Source: Allorhizobium pseudoryzae
GTDB lineage: Bacteria; Pseudomonadota; Alphaproteobacteria; Rhizobiales; Rhizobiaceae
Length of the DNA: 64,000 bases
Reading direction: 5' to 3'
Assembly (NCBI RefSeq): GCF_011046245.1
Contig: NZ_CP049244.1
Location: 992,001-1,056,000 of the forward strand
Made by a program: the position numbers and the translations under genes. Below are positions 52,479-60,333 of this stretch, one piece after another (position 1 is the stretch's first letter; the number at the start of each line of letters is the position of its first letter). The notes beneath the pieces are model-generated. The model was not told where the DNA came from. It saw only the letters and a program-made list of their open reading frames with translations, and did not search any database.

Positions 52479-55217
52479 TTAATACGAGACGAGTTGCTTG
52501 AACATACTCTTTTGATCGGCGAACTCGGCAAACGTCCCATTTTCGACAAGATTGCCATTCTGGAAAACCATGATCCGGTCAAAAAGTTCGCTCATCCGTG
52601 CGTTCGGCAGAACCCAGAGGATGGCCGGCTTGTGTCCCTCCTCGTGCAGATCGGTCATGATGTTGCGCGTGATGGCTTCCTGGGATCGCTGATCGAGCGC
52701 CGGCAGCGGCCGGTTGAAGATGAAATAGTCGGATCGTTTGAGAAGCGCGCGGGCGAGATTCAGCTTCTGTCGCTGGACATTCGTCAGCCGCCGTCCCTGC
52801 GCGCCAACCTGGAAATCCAGCCCGATCGACAGGACGTAGTCCTCAAGCTCCAGTTCGCGGAAAATGGACTGGATGATGCTGCGGATCTTGTCGCTCGTTT
52901 CCGCGTCCTGCAGGCTGATGCGCCCAAACAGAACATTGTCCATCAGCGATGCGGACGCCATGAAATGTTCGGGATCGTAGCGCTCGATGGCTTCGGCCAG
53001 TTCCGGCGGAATATCGGCGTAGAACTGCGTGCGGGCCTCGACGATCATCGCCATCAGATCGGCCGTCAGCAGGCCGAAGCGATGCCGGGGTTCGATATAG
53101 GCAAAGCTCAGGCGGATGATGTTGGCCCGTTCTTCCCCGCTGGCCTTTTCGAAGGAATGTTCCTTCAGTTTCGGCAGCAGCGACTCGTAGGCCGGAATGT
53201 CTTCCGCCTTCATGAAGGTCAGCTGCTGGAAGAACGGATGGCCGGGGGGAAGGTCGCGGAACAGTTCGACCATGTTCTCCGCAATCTCGAGCCCCATGTC
53301 GTAGAGCTTGGCGACCAGCCCGGTCTGGCGCAGGACCTGCCGGAAATAGGGATGTTCCGCAAGGTCCTGGCTGGTCATCAGTCCGGGTTTCATGACACCG
53401 AACAGGATGTTCTCACCGACGCTGGCCAGACTGTTGTAACTGCCGTCTTCGAAACTCTCGACCACGCCGTCCAGATCTTCGGCCACCAGGCGGTCGCGCA
53501 GTGCCGCGCGGACCATGACGATCTGGTCGGTCATGACGCCGTGGGTGTCGATATCCACCTGCGAGCGCAGGGCGAGGTAGAACAGATCCTGTGAAATGGT
53601 CACCGCATCGAGAACCGGACGGATGACCTTCAAGAGATCGTCCGGTCCGCTTGCGCCCGCGGCGCGATAATCGATCCAATCGCTGTTGAGGTCGAGGACC
53701 GGGTTTCCGGCACTGATCGTCTCGCCGATTTTTCTGCGGAAGGTGCGGGCATCGGCGCCCTCGTAGGTCACGTCCGTCAGCGGTGCATGTTTGAGCACAT
53801 AGAGAAGGTTGTCGCGAAGCGTGCCGTGGAAGAAATAGGTGTCGGACGAGACGTAGGAGATGCGGCGTCCGGTAATCGCTTCCGGCACCTTGCGGATATC
53901 CTTTCCGTCGATCGTGATCTCGCCCGATGCCGGCCAGACGATACGACCCAGCGCTTCGGCCAACGCGTCGCCGCCCGAGCCGGGATCGCCGAGGATCGCC
54001 ACGGTCTCGTCGGGGGCGATCTCCAGCGAGACATGGTGGAGGATCGGCGCATTGCTGTCGTCGGTCAGCACCAGGCCGGTGATCACCAGGGGCGAGAGAA
54101 GCCGCGGTACCGGCTCGCGGAACACCTCCTGGATTGTCCGGTCGCTCAACCCGTCCACATCGAATTGTTCGCTCACCTGCGCGTATTTGATCTGCACGTC
54201 CTGACGTGCCTGATCCCAGTCGATCAGCTCCTTGAGGGGGCCCGGAAGATCCTTGTAGGCGGCGATCACCGCCACCAGCTGGCCGATGTCGATCCGGCCC
54301 TGGAGCGCCAGATAGCCGCCGATGGCGTAGAACAGAAAAGGCGTCACCTGGGCCAGGAAGTTGTTGATGAACTTGACCAGGAATTTCCACTGGTAGAGAT
54401 CGTAGCGGATCGCAAAGATCCGGCCCAACCGGTCGGCGATGTCGGCGCGCTCGAGGTTGGATGTGTCGTGGCCGCGGATGGTGTGGATGCCGTCGACGAT
54501 CTCGCTGACGCGCCCGGACAGCTCGCGCGCGGTCAGCTGGCGCTCGCGCCCGAGGATCAGGAGACGCTTGCGCATTCTGGGGATAATGATCGCCTGCACC
54601 ATCACGATTGCGAAGGCGATCATGCCCAGCCAGAAGTTCTGCATCAAGATGAAGGCGAGCGCCGTCAGCGCCTGGCCGCCCAGAAGCGCCGGCTGCACGA
54701 AGGCATCACCGGTAAAACCGCCGAGCGGCTCCACCTCGTCCTTGACCATGGTGGCGATCTCGGCCGCGCGCACGCGTTTGAAGTGCGAGGGCGGGAAGCG
54801 CAGCACACGGTCAACCAGTTCGAAGCGAATACGCCGCAACATCCGTTCGCCAAGCCTACCCTTGTAGGTGTTGATGTAGAACTTGAAGAGACCGTTCAGC
54901 ACCACAAGGCCGAGAAAGACGCCGCTCAGCGCCATCAGCATCTGGACGCGATCAAGCTCCACCCCCTCGAAGAGCTGGATGTGACCGATCAGCGGCAGGT
55001 CGAAGGCAATCGGCATGAACAGCTGGGTGGCATCGGGAGCGCCAAAGCCGTCACCCTGGATCGGGCCGTTGACGATGCGTTTGGGCAGGTCGAAGGAGAG
55101 GAAATACGGGATCATCGACGCGGCGACGACCAGCAGGATCCACAGTTGCTGCTTGTAGGTGTTGACCCAGATGTAACGCGTGAGGCTTTTTTCCATCGTG
55201 CTCTTCATGTCGGCCAT
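52479..55217 (-). CDS. ABC exporter-like protein with degenerate ATPase and ~280-residue insertion
   Basis: This protein (912 residues from the ATG at 55217) has an exporter-type six-helix membrane domain at about 25-325. Its nucleotide-binding region is split. The Walker A position reads GDPGSGGDAL (about 411-420), without the essential Lys. The Q-loop region, ISYVSSDTYFFHGTLRDNLLY, has no Gln. About 280 unrelated, mostly helical residues follow (about 475-757), containing a second FGVM-type echo (ENILFGVM). Then come SLMDNVLFGRI, LTNVQRQKLNLARALL in place of LSGGQ, and YFIFNRPLPALD in place of LLLDEPTSALD. The H-loop His is also absent. The scaffold is conserved but every catalytic element is altered, so ATP hydrolysis is unlikely. 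It sits between a CNB protein and two cyclase-like genes. Confidence 0.8.
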   Translation of the reverse strand: MADMKSTMEKSLTRYIWVNTYKQQLWILLVVAASMIPYFLSFDLPKRIVNGPIQGDGFGAPDATQLFMPIAFDLPLIGHIQLFEGVELDRVQMLMALSGVFLGLVVLNGLFKFYINTYKGRLGERMLRRIRFELVDRVLRFPPSHFKRVRAAEIATMVKDEVEPLGGFTGDAFVQPALLGGQALTALAFILMQNFWLGMIAFAIVMVQAIIIPRMRKRLLILGRERQLTARELSGRVSEIVDGIHTIRGHDTSNLERADIADRLGRIFAIRYDLYQWKFLVKFINNFLAQVTPFLFYAIGGYLALQGRIDIGQLVAVIAAYKDLPGPLKELIDWDQARQDVQIKYAQVSEQFDVDGLSDRTIQEVFREPVPRLLSPLVITGLVLTDDSNAPILHHVSLEIAPDETVAILGDPGSGGDALAEALGRIVWPASGEITIDGKDIRKVPEAITGRRISYVSSDTYFFHGTLRDNLLYVLKHAPLTDVTYEGADARTFRRKIGETISAGNPVLDLNSDWIDYRAAGASGPDDLLKVIRPVLDAVTISQDLFYLALRSQVDIDTHGVMTDQIVMVRAALRDRLVAEDLDGVVESFEDGSYNSLASVGENILFGVMKPGLMTSQDLAEHPYFRQVLRQTGLVAKLYDMGLEIAENMVELFRDLPPGHPFFQQLTFMKAEDIPAYESLLPKLKEHSFEKASGEERANIIRLSFAYIEPRHRFGLLTADLMAMIVEARTQFYADIPPELAEAIERYDPEHFMASASLMDNVLFGRISLQDAETSDKIRSIIQSIFRELELEDYVLSIGLDFQVGAQGRRLTNVQRQKLNLARALLKRSDYFIFNRPLPALDQRSQEAITRNIMTDLHEEGHKPAILWVLPNARMSELFDRIMVFQNGNLVENGTFAEFADQKSMFKQLVSY

Positions 55218-55355
55218 CAACGTTGGGGTAAACCGTCGATAGCGTCCGTCCCCTCTGCCTCGAACTGCTGCAGCTGAATATTACGGGGGAAGTGCCGAAT
55301 GGCAATCGCGGGGTCAGCGTGAGGTGACATCCAGCGCAAACACGGCTGGAAAACC

Positions 55356-56567
55356 TCAGCCGGTGCGGGCTGTCTGTTCGGCGTCGAGCTTCATTGCAAG
55401 GTCGCGGGCAGCCAGAGCATACCCGCCATTGCCGCCATCGATGAAGTGCACGTGGTCCTTCGACATCGGGGTCAGCACGAAACAGGTCATCAGTGCACTG
55501 TCCTGGCGATGCATGCCGTAGTGGCAGATGCCCTTGGCCTCCGCATCGGCAAGCAGGACCTCAAGACGCCAACGATGAGCATCATCCACATCCACCGTCA
55601 TCTTCAGTCCGTCGTCGAACTTGCGGAAATCGGAGTTTTCCGCCACTTCGCGGGCATAATCGCGCGCGTTAAAGCGGCCCATTGACAGGTTGAACTTGTA
55701 GAGCAGGACGGCAAGAAGGGCCTGCGTGAGGCCAGAAAGCCGCGCGCGCAACCGTTGTCCGGGCGGTGCGGCGGCGGTCTCCGCGTCGATGTTGCCCGCC
55801 CTGAAACGAAGGGGCGGTCCCTCGACCGGCACGGGATGGCCGTCCCGGTTCTGTTCGGCGGTCACGGCAATGATGGCGGCCACCAGCGCCCGAAACTCCG
55901 GCATCGTCGCTTCGGATACGGGTTTGGCGATAATGGAGACAACGTCGCCATTCTGCGCCGCGATCGGGTCCCAACGGCAGGAGAGGCCGGTCAAATCCGG
56001 GTGTGTGTCGGCTTTCCGGTCGATCCTGTAGCGGCCGGACTTCATCTGCTCTTCGGCCCAGCTTACGCCCCCGCCGCTGAACATCGCGTAGGAGACATGA
56101 TCGCTGGCGCCGAACCGGGCCACGCGCACATCGAGGCCGGCCTCGCGAATGTCGATGAGCGGCACGAGCGCCACCCGCAGCTCGAGCTGTAGCTCCGCCG
56201 AGACCCAGTCCCGCACCGCCGCAAGGATCTGTGTGGCCTGCTCCTCCAGGGCGCCGGGCAGGGCAACAATCGCCCCGTCGCCGCCGAAGACGAACGGGTA
56301 GTCCTTCATGTCCATGCCGTTGAGAAGCGCCGAGATCACGCTGGCGCCGGCCATGTTGACCGTTTTGTAGCGGCCTTCCGCAATCGCCTTGGTGGAGCCG
56401 ACGATATCGGCAACGGCCAGCACCCAGCCCTCCGGCAGCGGCGTATAGCTTGCCGTCTCCGCAACGCCTTCGAAGCGGGTGAGCAGCGGAAGCTGCTGGA
56501 AGAAACTGCCGGCTGCGTTGCGAGTATCCATGGCGGAGACGCTAGCATGGTTTGCGGGGCTTGGCAT
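55356..56567 (-). CDS. DUF3095 protein, divergent class III cyclase-like
   Basis: This 403-residue soluble protein belongs to DUF3095, which has no assigned function to my knowledge. Its N-terminal part resembles a class III nucleotidyl cyclase: ADIVGSTKAIAEGRYK places Asp54 at the first metal position and FVFGGDGAIVALPG places Asp97 at the second. The spacing is 43 residues, against 44 in the neighbouring true cyclase. The usual adenine-selecting and transition-state residues are not evident in the rest, so it may have a different product or be regulatory. The start at 56567 overlaps the cyclase stop (TGATG); an ATG at 56531 is an alternative. Confidence 0.8.
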   Translation of the reverse strand: MPSPANHASVSAMDTRNAAGSFFQQLPLLTRFEGVAETASYTPLPEGWVLAVADIVGSTKAIAEGRYKTVNMAGASVISALLNGMDMKDYPFVFGGDGAIVALPGALEEQATQILAAVRDWVSAELQLELRVALVPLIDIREAGLDVRVARFGASDHVSYAMFSGGGVSWAEEQMKSGRYRIDRKADTHPDLTGLSCRWDPIAAQNGDVVSIIAKPVSEATMPEFRALVAAIIAVTAEQNRDGHPVPVEGPPLRFRAGNIDAETAAAPPGQRLRARLSGLTQALLAVLLYKFNLSMGRFNARDYAREVAENSDFRKFDDGLKMTVDVDDAHRWRLEVLLADAEAKGICHYGMHRQDSALMTCFVLTPMSKDHVHFIDGGNGGYALAARDLAMKLDAEQTARTG

Positions 56568-58303
56568 CAGGCCGTTCGCGTCTTCAGGGCTCTTCCCGGC
56601 GCCGTCGTCTGCAGCAGCATGCCGGTCATGGATTTGCCGAAGACGAAAATACGTAGCGGAATGGTCCGGCCGCGCACCACGATCTTGCGGGTCTCCGCCA
56701 TGGTGACATCGACGTTGGACAATGTCGCAACCGGCTCCGACATCACGAGTGGCATGTCGATTTCCTTCGCAGTCGTTTCCAGGCGGCTCGCGACGTTCAC
56801 GGTATCGCCGATTGCCGTCAGGTTGCGGGCGTTGCCGTAGCCGAGCGTGCCGACAACGGCGGAGCCCGCATGGATCCCGATCGCCACTCGAAGCGGTATC
56901 GTCAAGTCCTGCGACAGCTGCCGGTTCAGCTCGTCGATCCCTTCGATGATCCCGGCTGCGGCGCGAACCGCCTGACGGCAGCCATCCTCAAGAGATCCGT
57001 TGATGCCGAAGAGCGCCATCGCGCCATCGCCGATGAACTTATCGACGCGTCCGCCGGCGGCTTCCACCGCCGCGCCGACCACCGCGAAGTAGCGGTTCAA
57101 CAGAAAAACAATATCGAAGGGCAAGCGTGCTTCCGAAATCGTCGTGAAGTTGCGGATGTCACAGAAGAGAACCGCGATCTCGCGTTCCCGTCCCGGAACC
57201 GCCTCGTAGGATTCCGAAACGCCTTGCGGGTCGGGAAATGCCACAAGCAGCGGCGACAAGGTGACACTGCCCGTCGGTCGAAGCTGGCAGGCGAGGCGCA
57301 CGCCGGGCCCCGCCTCGATCCTGTCCAGTGTCCTTTGCTCGGCTGGGTCCGCGGCCGGCAGATGCTCTTCGCCGTCGATGATCTGCACGCGGCAGGTGGA
57401 GCATCGGCCCTTGCCGCCGCAAACGGCGTAATGGGGCTTGCCGGCAATCCGGCTCGCTTCCAGGACCGTGAAGCCGCGCGGCACGCTGATCGCCTCGCCT
57501 GTGACATAACGGATCGTGACGAGGTGGGCGCGCTCCCGGATCCAGCGGATGCCGCGCGCCGCAAAGATCAGGACGACGGCGGACACGAACACGCCATAGA
57601 GGATCACGCGCAGGTCTTGCAGTTGCTCCACGGCGCCCACCGGCAGGATCGTCGGGTCATAGGTTCCGCCCGGAAAGCCGCTCAACGGAAAGGTCGGGTT
57701 GGCGATCGTGCGGCCCATCTGCACGAAGCCGAGCAGCGACAGGATCGGAAGCAGGATCGCCAGCGTCAGCGCCCAGGGCCAGATGCCGGCATACCAGGAG
57801 CGATAGCGCAGCCAGAAATGGATCCCGATGCAGCCATGCGCCCAGATCACGATCAAAGCGAGGGACTGCTTGAAACCGTCTGCCGGGGATTTCGTCCACA
57901 GGCTGTGAACGATGGTTTCGTAGCTGTCCCGCAGATGGAAGAGATGCGAGGCGACGCGGGTCCCGAGGATATGGTCGATCAGCAGCAGCGGAACGGAAAG
58001 CCCGAGCACGACCTGCATCGCCTCGGACTTCGGCATGGCCAGGCTTCTTCGCACAAACAGCGTCCGGAGCACGAGAATGACGTGCACCAGGAAAGAGCCA
58101 TAAAGCAGTGTCGTTCCGATCGGATGGCGCCAGATGGCGAGAAGCGCGGGGCGGGCATGATCTGCGGCCTGAACCGAAATGAGGCCGATACTGTGGTTGA
58201 TGATATGCATCAGCAGGAACAGAAAGATGATCAGGCCCGACAGCAGGCGCGCACGACGCAGCTGCCGCTCCGAAAAAAGCCCCTTCAGGATATCCGCCGC
58301 CAT
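56567..58303 (-). CDS. cyaC: Membrane-anchored adenylate cyclase with His-rich anchor and [2Fe-2S] domain (CyaC-like)
   Basis: This 578-residue protein has three parts. About six membrane helices (18-250) carry several histidines in or near helices (H33, H37, H74, H111, H120, H123, H156, H162), like the dihaem anchors of succinate dehydrogenases. A ferredoxin-like [2Fe-2S] domain follows (about 262-350) with Cys295, Cys301, Cys304 and Cys339. The C-terminus is a class III cyclase: Asp382 and Asp426 for metals, Lys422 and Asp500 for adenine, Asn503 and Arg507 for catalysis. This matches my recollection of the redox/quinone-responsive CyaC of Sinorhizobium meliloti. It would report quinone-pool redox state as cAMP. 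Confidence 0.9.
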   Translation of the reverse strand: MAADILKGLFSERQLRRARLLSGLIIFLFLLMHIINHSIGLISVQAADHARPALLAIWRHPIGTTLLYGSFLVHVILVLRTLFVRRSLAMPKSEAMQVVLGLSVPLLLIDHILGTRVASHLFHLRDSYETIVHSLWTKSPADGFKQSLALIVIWAHGCIGIHFWLRYRSWYAGIWPWALTLAILLPILSLLGFVQMGRTIANPTFPLSGFPGGTYDPTILPVGAVEQLQDLRVILYGVFVSAVVLIFAARGIRWIRERAHLVTIRYVTGEAISVPRGFTVLEASRIAGKPHYAVCGGKGRCSTCRVQIIDGEEHLPAADPAEQRTLDRIEAGPGVRLACQLRPTGSVTLSPLLVAFPDPQGVSESYEAVPGREREIAVLFCDIRNFTTISEARLPFDIVFLLNRYFAVVGAAVEAAGGRVDKFIGDGAMALFGINGSLEDGCRQAVRAAAGIIEGIDELNRQLSQDLTIPLRVAIGIHAGSAVVGTLGYGNARNLTAIGDTVNVASRLETTAKEIDMPLVMSEPVATLSNVDVTMAETRKIVVRGRTIPLRIFVFGKSMTGMLLQTTAPGRALKTRTA

Positions 58304-58360
58304 GTTCCGCCGTTCTTGTTTGCCGCGGACTGTCCTCCGTCGGCTTCACGCGTCTTCCGT

Positions 58361-59194
58361 TTAACGGATATCGAGCACCATTCCGTCGAAGGCCGCCACG
58401 GTGTTCGGGAAGGCCTCCTGCGCCAGCCGTTCCAGCAGCGCCATTTCGCCGTCGGTGCGGGTGGGAGAGTGATGGAAAAGAACCAGCTTTTTCGCGTCGG
58501 CAGCCTGCATCAGTTTCACCCCTTGTTCCCAGGTGGAGTGGCCAAAGCCGCGGTAGCGCTGCATCTCCGCTTCGGTGAAGGCGGAATCGTAGACGACGAC
58601 ATCGGCGCCCTCCATCAGGGCAAGGGCTGTCGGATCCAGTTTTCCCGGTTCATGCTCGATGTCGAACACCAGTGCCAGAGCCTTCCCCTCCCATTCCACG
58701 CGGTAGCCGATGCAGCCACCCGGGTGATTGAGCGCAAAGGTCTTGATGACGATGCCGGGCTTTGGTGTGATGATCTCGCCGGCACGGAAATCTGAAAACC
58801 GTAACGTGGCATTGCAGATTTCGACGTTGATCGGAAAAAATGGCGGGCTAATGAACTTCTTGATCATCTCGCCCGTCGTCATGGCGCCGCACAGATGGCC
58901 GGACCAGAAGGTCACGGTGATGGCCGGGTTGTAGATCGGCTTGAAAAACGGCAGGCCGATGATGTGGTCGTAATGACAGTGCGTGAAGAAGACATTGATG
59001 TCGTCCACGCTCTGTCCGAGCAGCGACTGGCCGGCGCCCATGATACCGGACCCTGCATCGAAGATCAAAATATGCTCGCCGCACCGGACTTCGAGACACG
59101 GCGTATTGCCGCCGTATCGAACGAAGTCGTCGCCCGACACCGGAATGCTGCCGCGCGTACCCCAGAATTTCACGTAGAACCGCTGATCCGTCAT
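58361..59194 (-). CDS. MBL-fold metallo-hydrolase, candidate cyclic-nucleotide phosphodiesterase
   Basis: This 277-residue protein has the metallo-beta-lactamase fold in the ribonuclease-Z/phosphodiesterase-like subgroup. It begins FYVKFWGTRGSIPVSG and has GGNTPCLEV, the metal motif FTHCHYDH, later His/Asp ligands (FDIEHEPG, VYDSAFTEAE) and LVLFHHSPTRTD. No signal peptide is present. I start at the ATG at 59194, since the upstream 14 codons are not family-like. It is the first gene of the cyclase cluster, 57 bp before cyaC. A cAMP-degrading role is attractive from context, but this fold hydrolyses many substrates. Confidence 0.75.
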   Translation of the reverse strand: MTDQRFYVKFWGTRGSIPVSGDDFVRYGGNTPCLEVRCGEHILIFDAGSGIMGAGQSLLGQSVDDINVFFTHCHYDHIIGLPFFKPIYNPAITVTFWSGHLCGAMTTGEMIKKFISPPFFPINVEICNATLRFSDFRAGEIITPKPGIVIKTFALNHPGGCIGYRVEWEGKALALVFDIEHEPGKLDPTALALMEGADVVVYDSAFTEAEMQRYRGFGHSTWEQGVKLMQAADAKKLVLFHHSPTRTDGEMALLERLAQEAFPNTVAAFDGMVLDIR

Positions 59195-59430
59195 CTGCCC
59201 AACACGCACACTCTTGTTGTATAAGATAGTGTGCAAACCTTACCGTTTCACGCAGCCAAGAGTGTTTTGCCCCGAAAGGCAAGCCCCTCACTGGACCTCC
59301 CGGCAAAAGCGCCTGCCGTTTCACAGGCAAACTCTTGCCGGCGGATCATCAGGCTGTCATCGGAAGTGCCTATTTGATGTCGCAATGCCGGATTTGGTCC
59401 GGCGCCTTCAATTCCAATCACGAGTACGAG

Positions 59431-60327
59431 ATGAGCTCTTTGATCGCCGCTGGATTTGCCGTCGAAGCCGCCGATGGTCGGTTGTCCTCCCTGTCTGCAG
59501 ATCTGCGAGCGGTCGTCGATCTCGGTGCGGATGCGGTGGAGCTGACGCTGACCAGTCTCGATCTGATCGCCGGCGGGCGCATGATCGAGGAGCGTGTCGC
59601 ACCGCTCCTTGCGCTCACCCGGCAGTTCGACGTGACCTATACGGCCCACGGTCTTGTTTCGTCCAACTTCATGGATCCGGACACGCTGCCCTCCCAGTTG
59701 CAGGCCGCCAAGGCACTGGTGGAACTCTGCGACCGGATTGGCGCCAGGGTCCTGGTGCAGCATGGCGGTTTTCTTCGGGCGGACCAGATCCACCAGCGCG
59801 CTGATGCCGTGGACCGCGAGCGCGAGGCGCTTCACGAGCTCTGCGCATATGCCGCCCGGCACGGCGTGCGCATCGCGCTGGAAAACATCTTCAGCACGGC
59901 GCCCGGCCAGTATCGGCAAACGCCGGCAGAAATCGCCGGGACGGTGAAGGCCGTCAATCATCCCGCCCTTGTTGCGCTGATCGATTTCAGCCACGCCTAT
60001 CTGGAAGCCACCTATCGCGGGCTCGACTTCATGGCCGAGATCGCCGCCATGGCGCCGGTGGCCGGCCATCTGCACGTGCATGACAGCTTTGGCCGGCCCA
60101 AGGGTTTCTACGAGGCCTTTTTCCCGCAGGAGGCCGTCGCGCTTGGCATCGGCGATCTTCACCTGCCGCTCGGCTGGGGCGATATCGCCTGGGAGCGGAT
60201 CTTCTCCGAACTGCGTTTTCTGCCCGGAACGGTGCTGATGATGGAGATCGGCGAACGCTATCGGCAGGAACAGCCGGCAAGCCTTGCCTTTGCCCGGCAG
60301 TTGATGAGCCTAAGCGCCAAGGCCTGA
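59431..60327 (+). CDS. TIM-barrel sugar isomerase/epimerase-like protein
   Basis: This protein (298 residues from the chosen start) belongs to the xylose-isomerase-like TIM-barrel superfamily (AP-endonuclease family 2). Characteristic strands and metal ligands are TYTAHGL, VLVQHGGF, IALENIFS, VALIDFSHAYLEA, GHLHVHDSFG and MMEIGERY. The catalytic Glu/Asp/His set for a divalent metal appears intact. The ATG at 59431 gives a compact N-terminus, but the ATG at 59377, with GGAAG upstream, is also plausible. It is divergent from the cyclase cluster by about 240 bp. Substrate unknown: sugars, keto-inositols and hydroxypyruvate are all known in the superfamily. Confidence 0.8.
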   Translation: MSSLIAAGFAVEAADGRLSSLSADLRAVVDLGADAVELTLTSLDLIAGGRMIEERVAPLLALTRQFDVTYTAHGLVSSNFMDPDTLPSQLQAAKALVELCDRIGARVLVQHGGFLRADQIHQRADAVDREREALHELCAYAARHGVRIALENIFSTAPGQYRQTPAEIAGTVKAVNHPALVALIDFSHAYLEATYRGLDFMAEIAAMAPVAGHLHVHDSFGRPKGFYEAFFPQEAVALGIGDLHLPLGWGDIAWERIFSELRFLPGTVLMMEIGERYRQEQPASLAFARQLMSLSAKA

Positions 60328-60333
60328 GCAGGC

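Noticed and set aside
52479..55217. The ABC-like gene as a decaying pseudogene
   Set aside because: The reading frame is uninterrupted for over 900 codons, hydrophobic helices and ABC-fold spacing are preserved, and neighbours are intact. Replaced catalytic residues therefore look like selected change.
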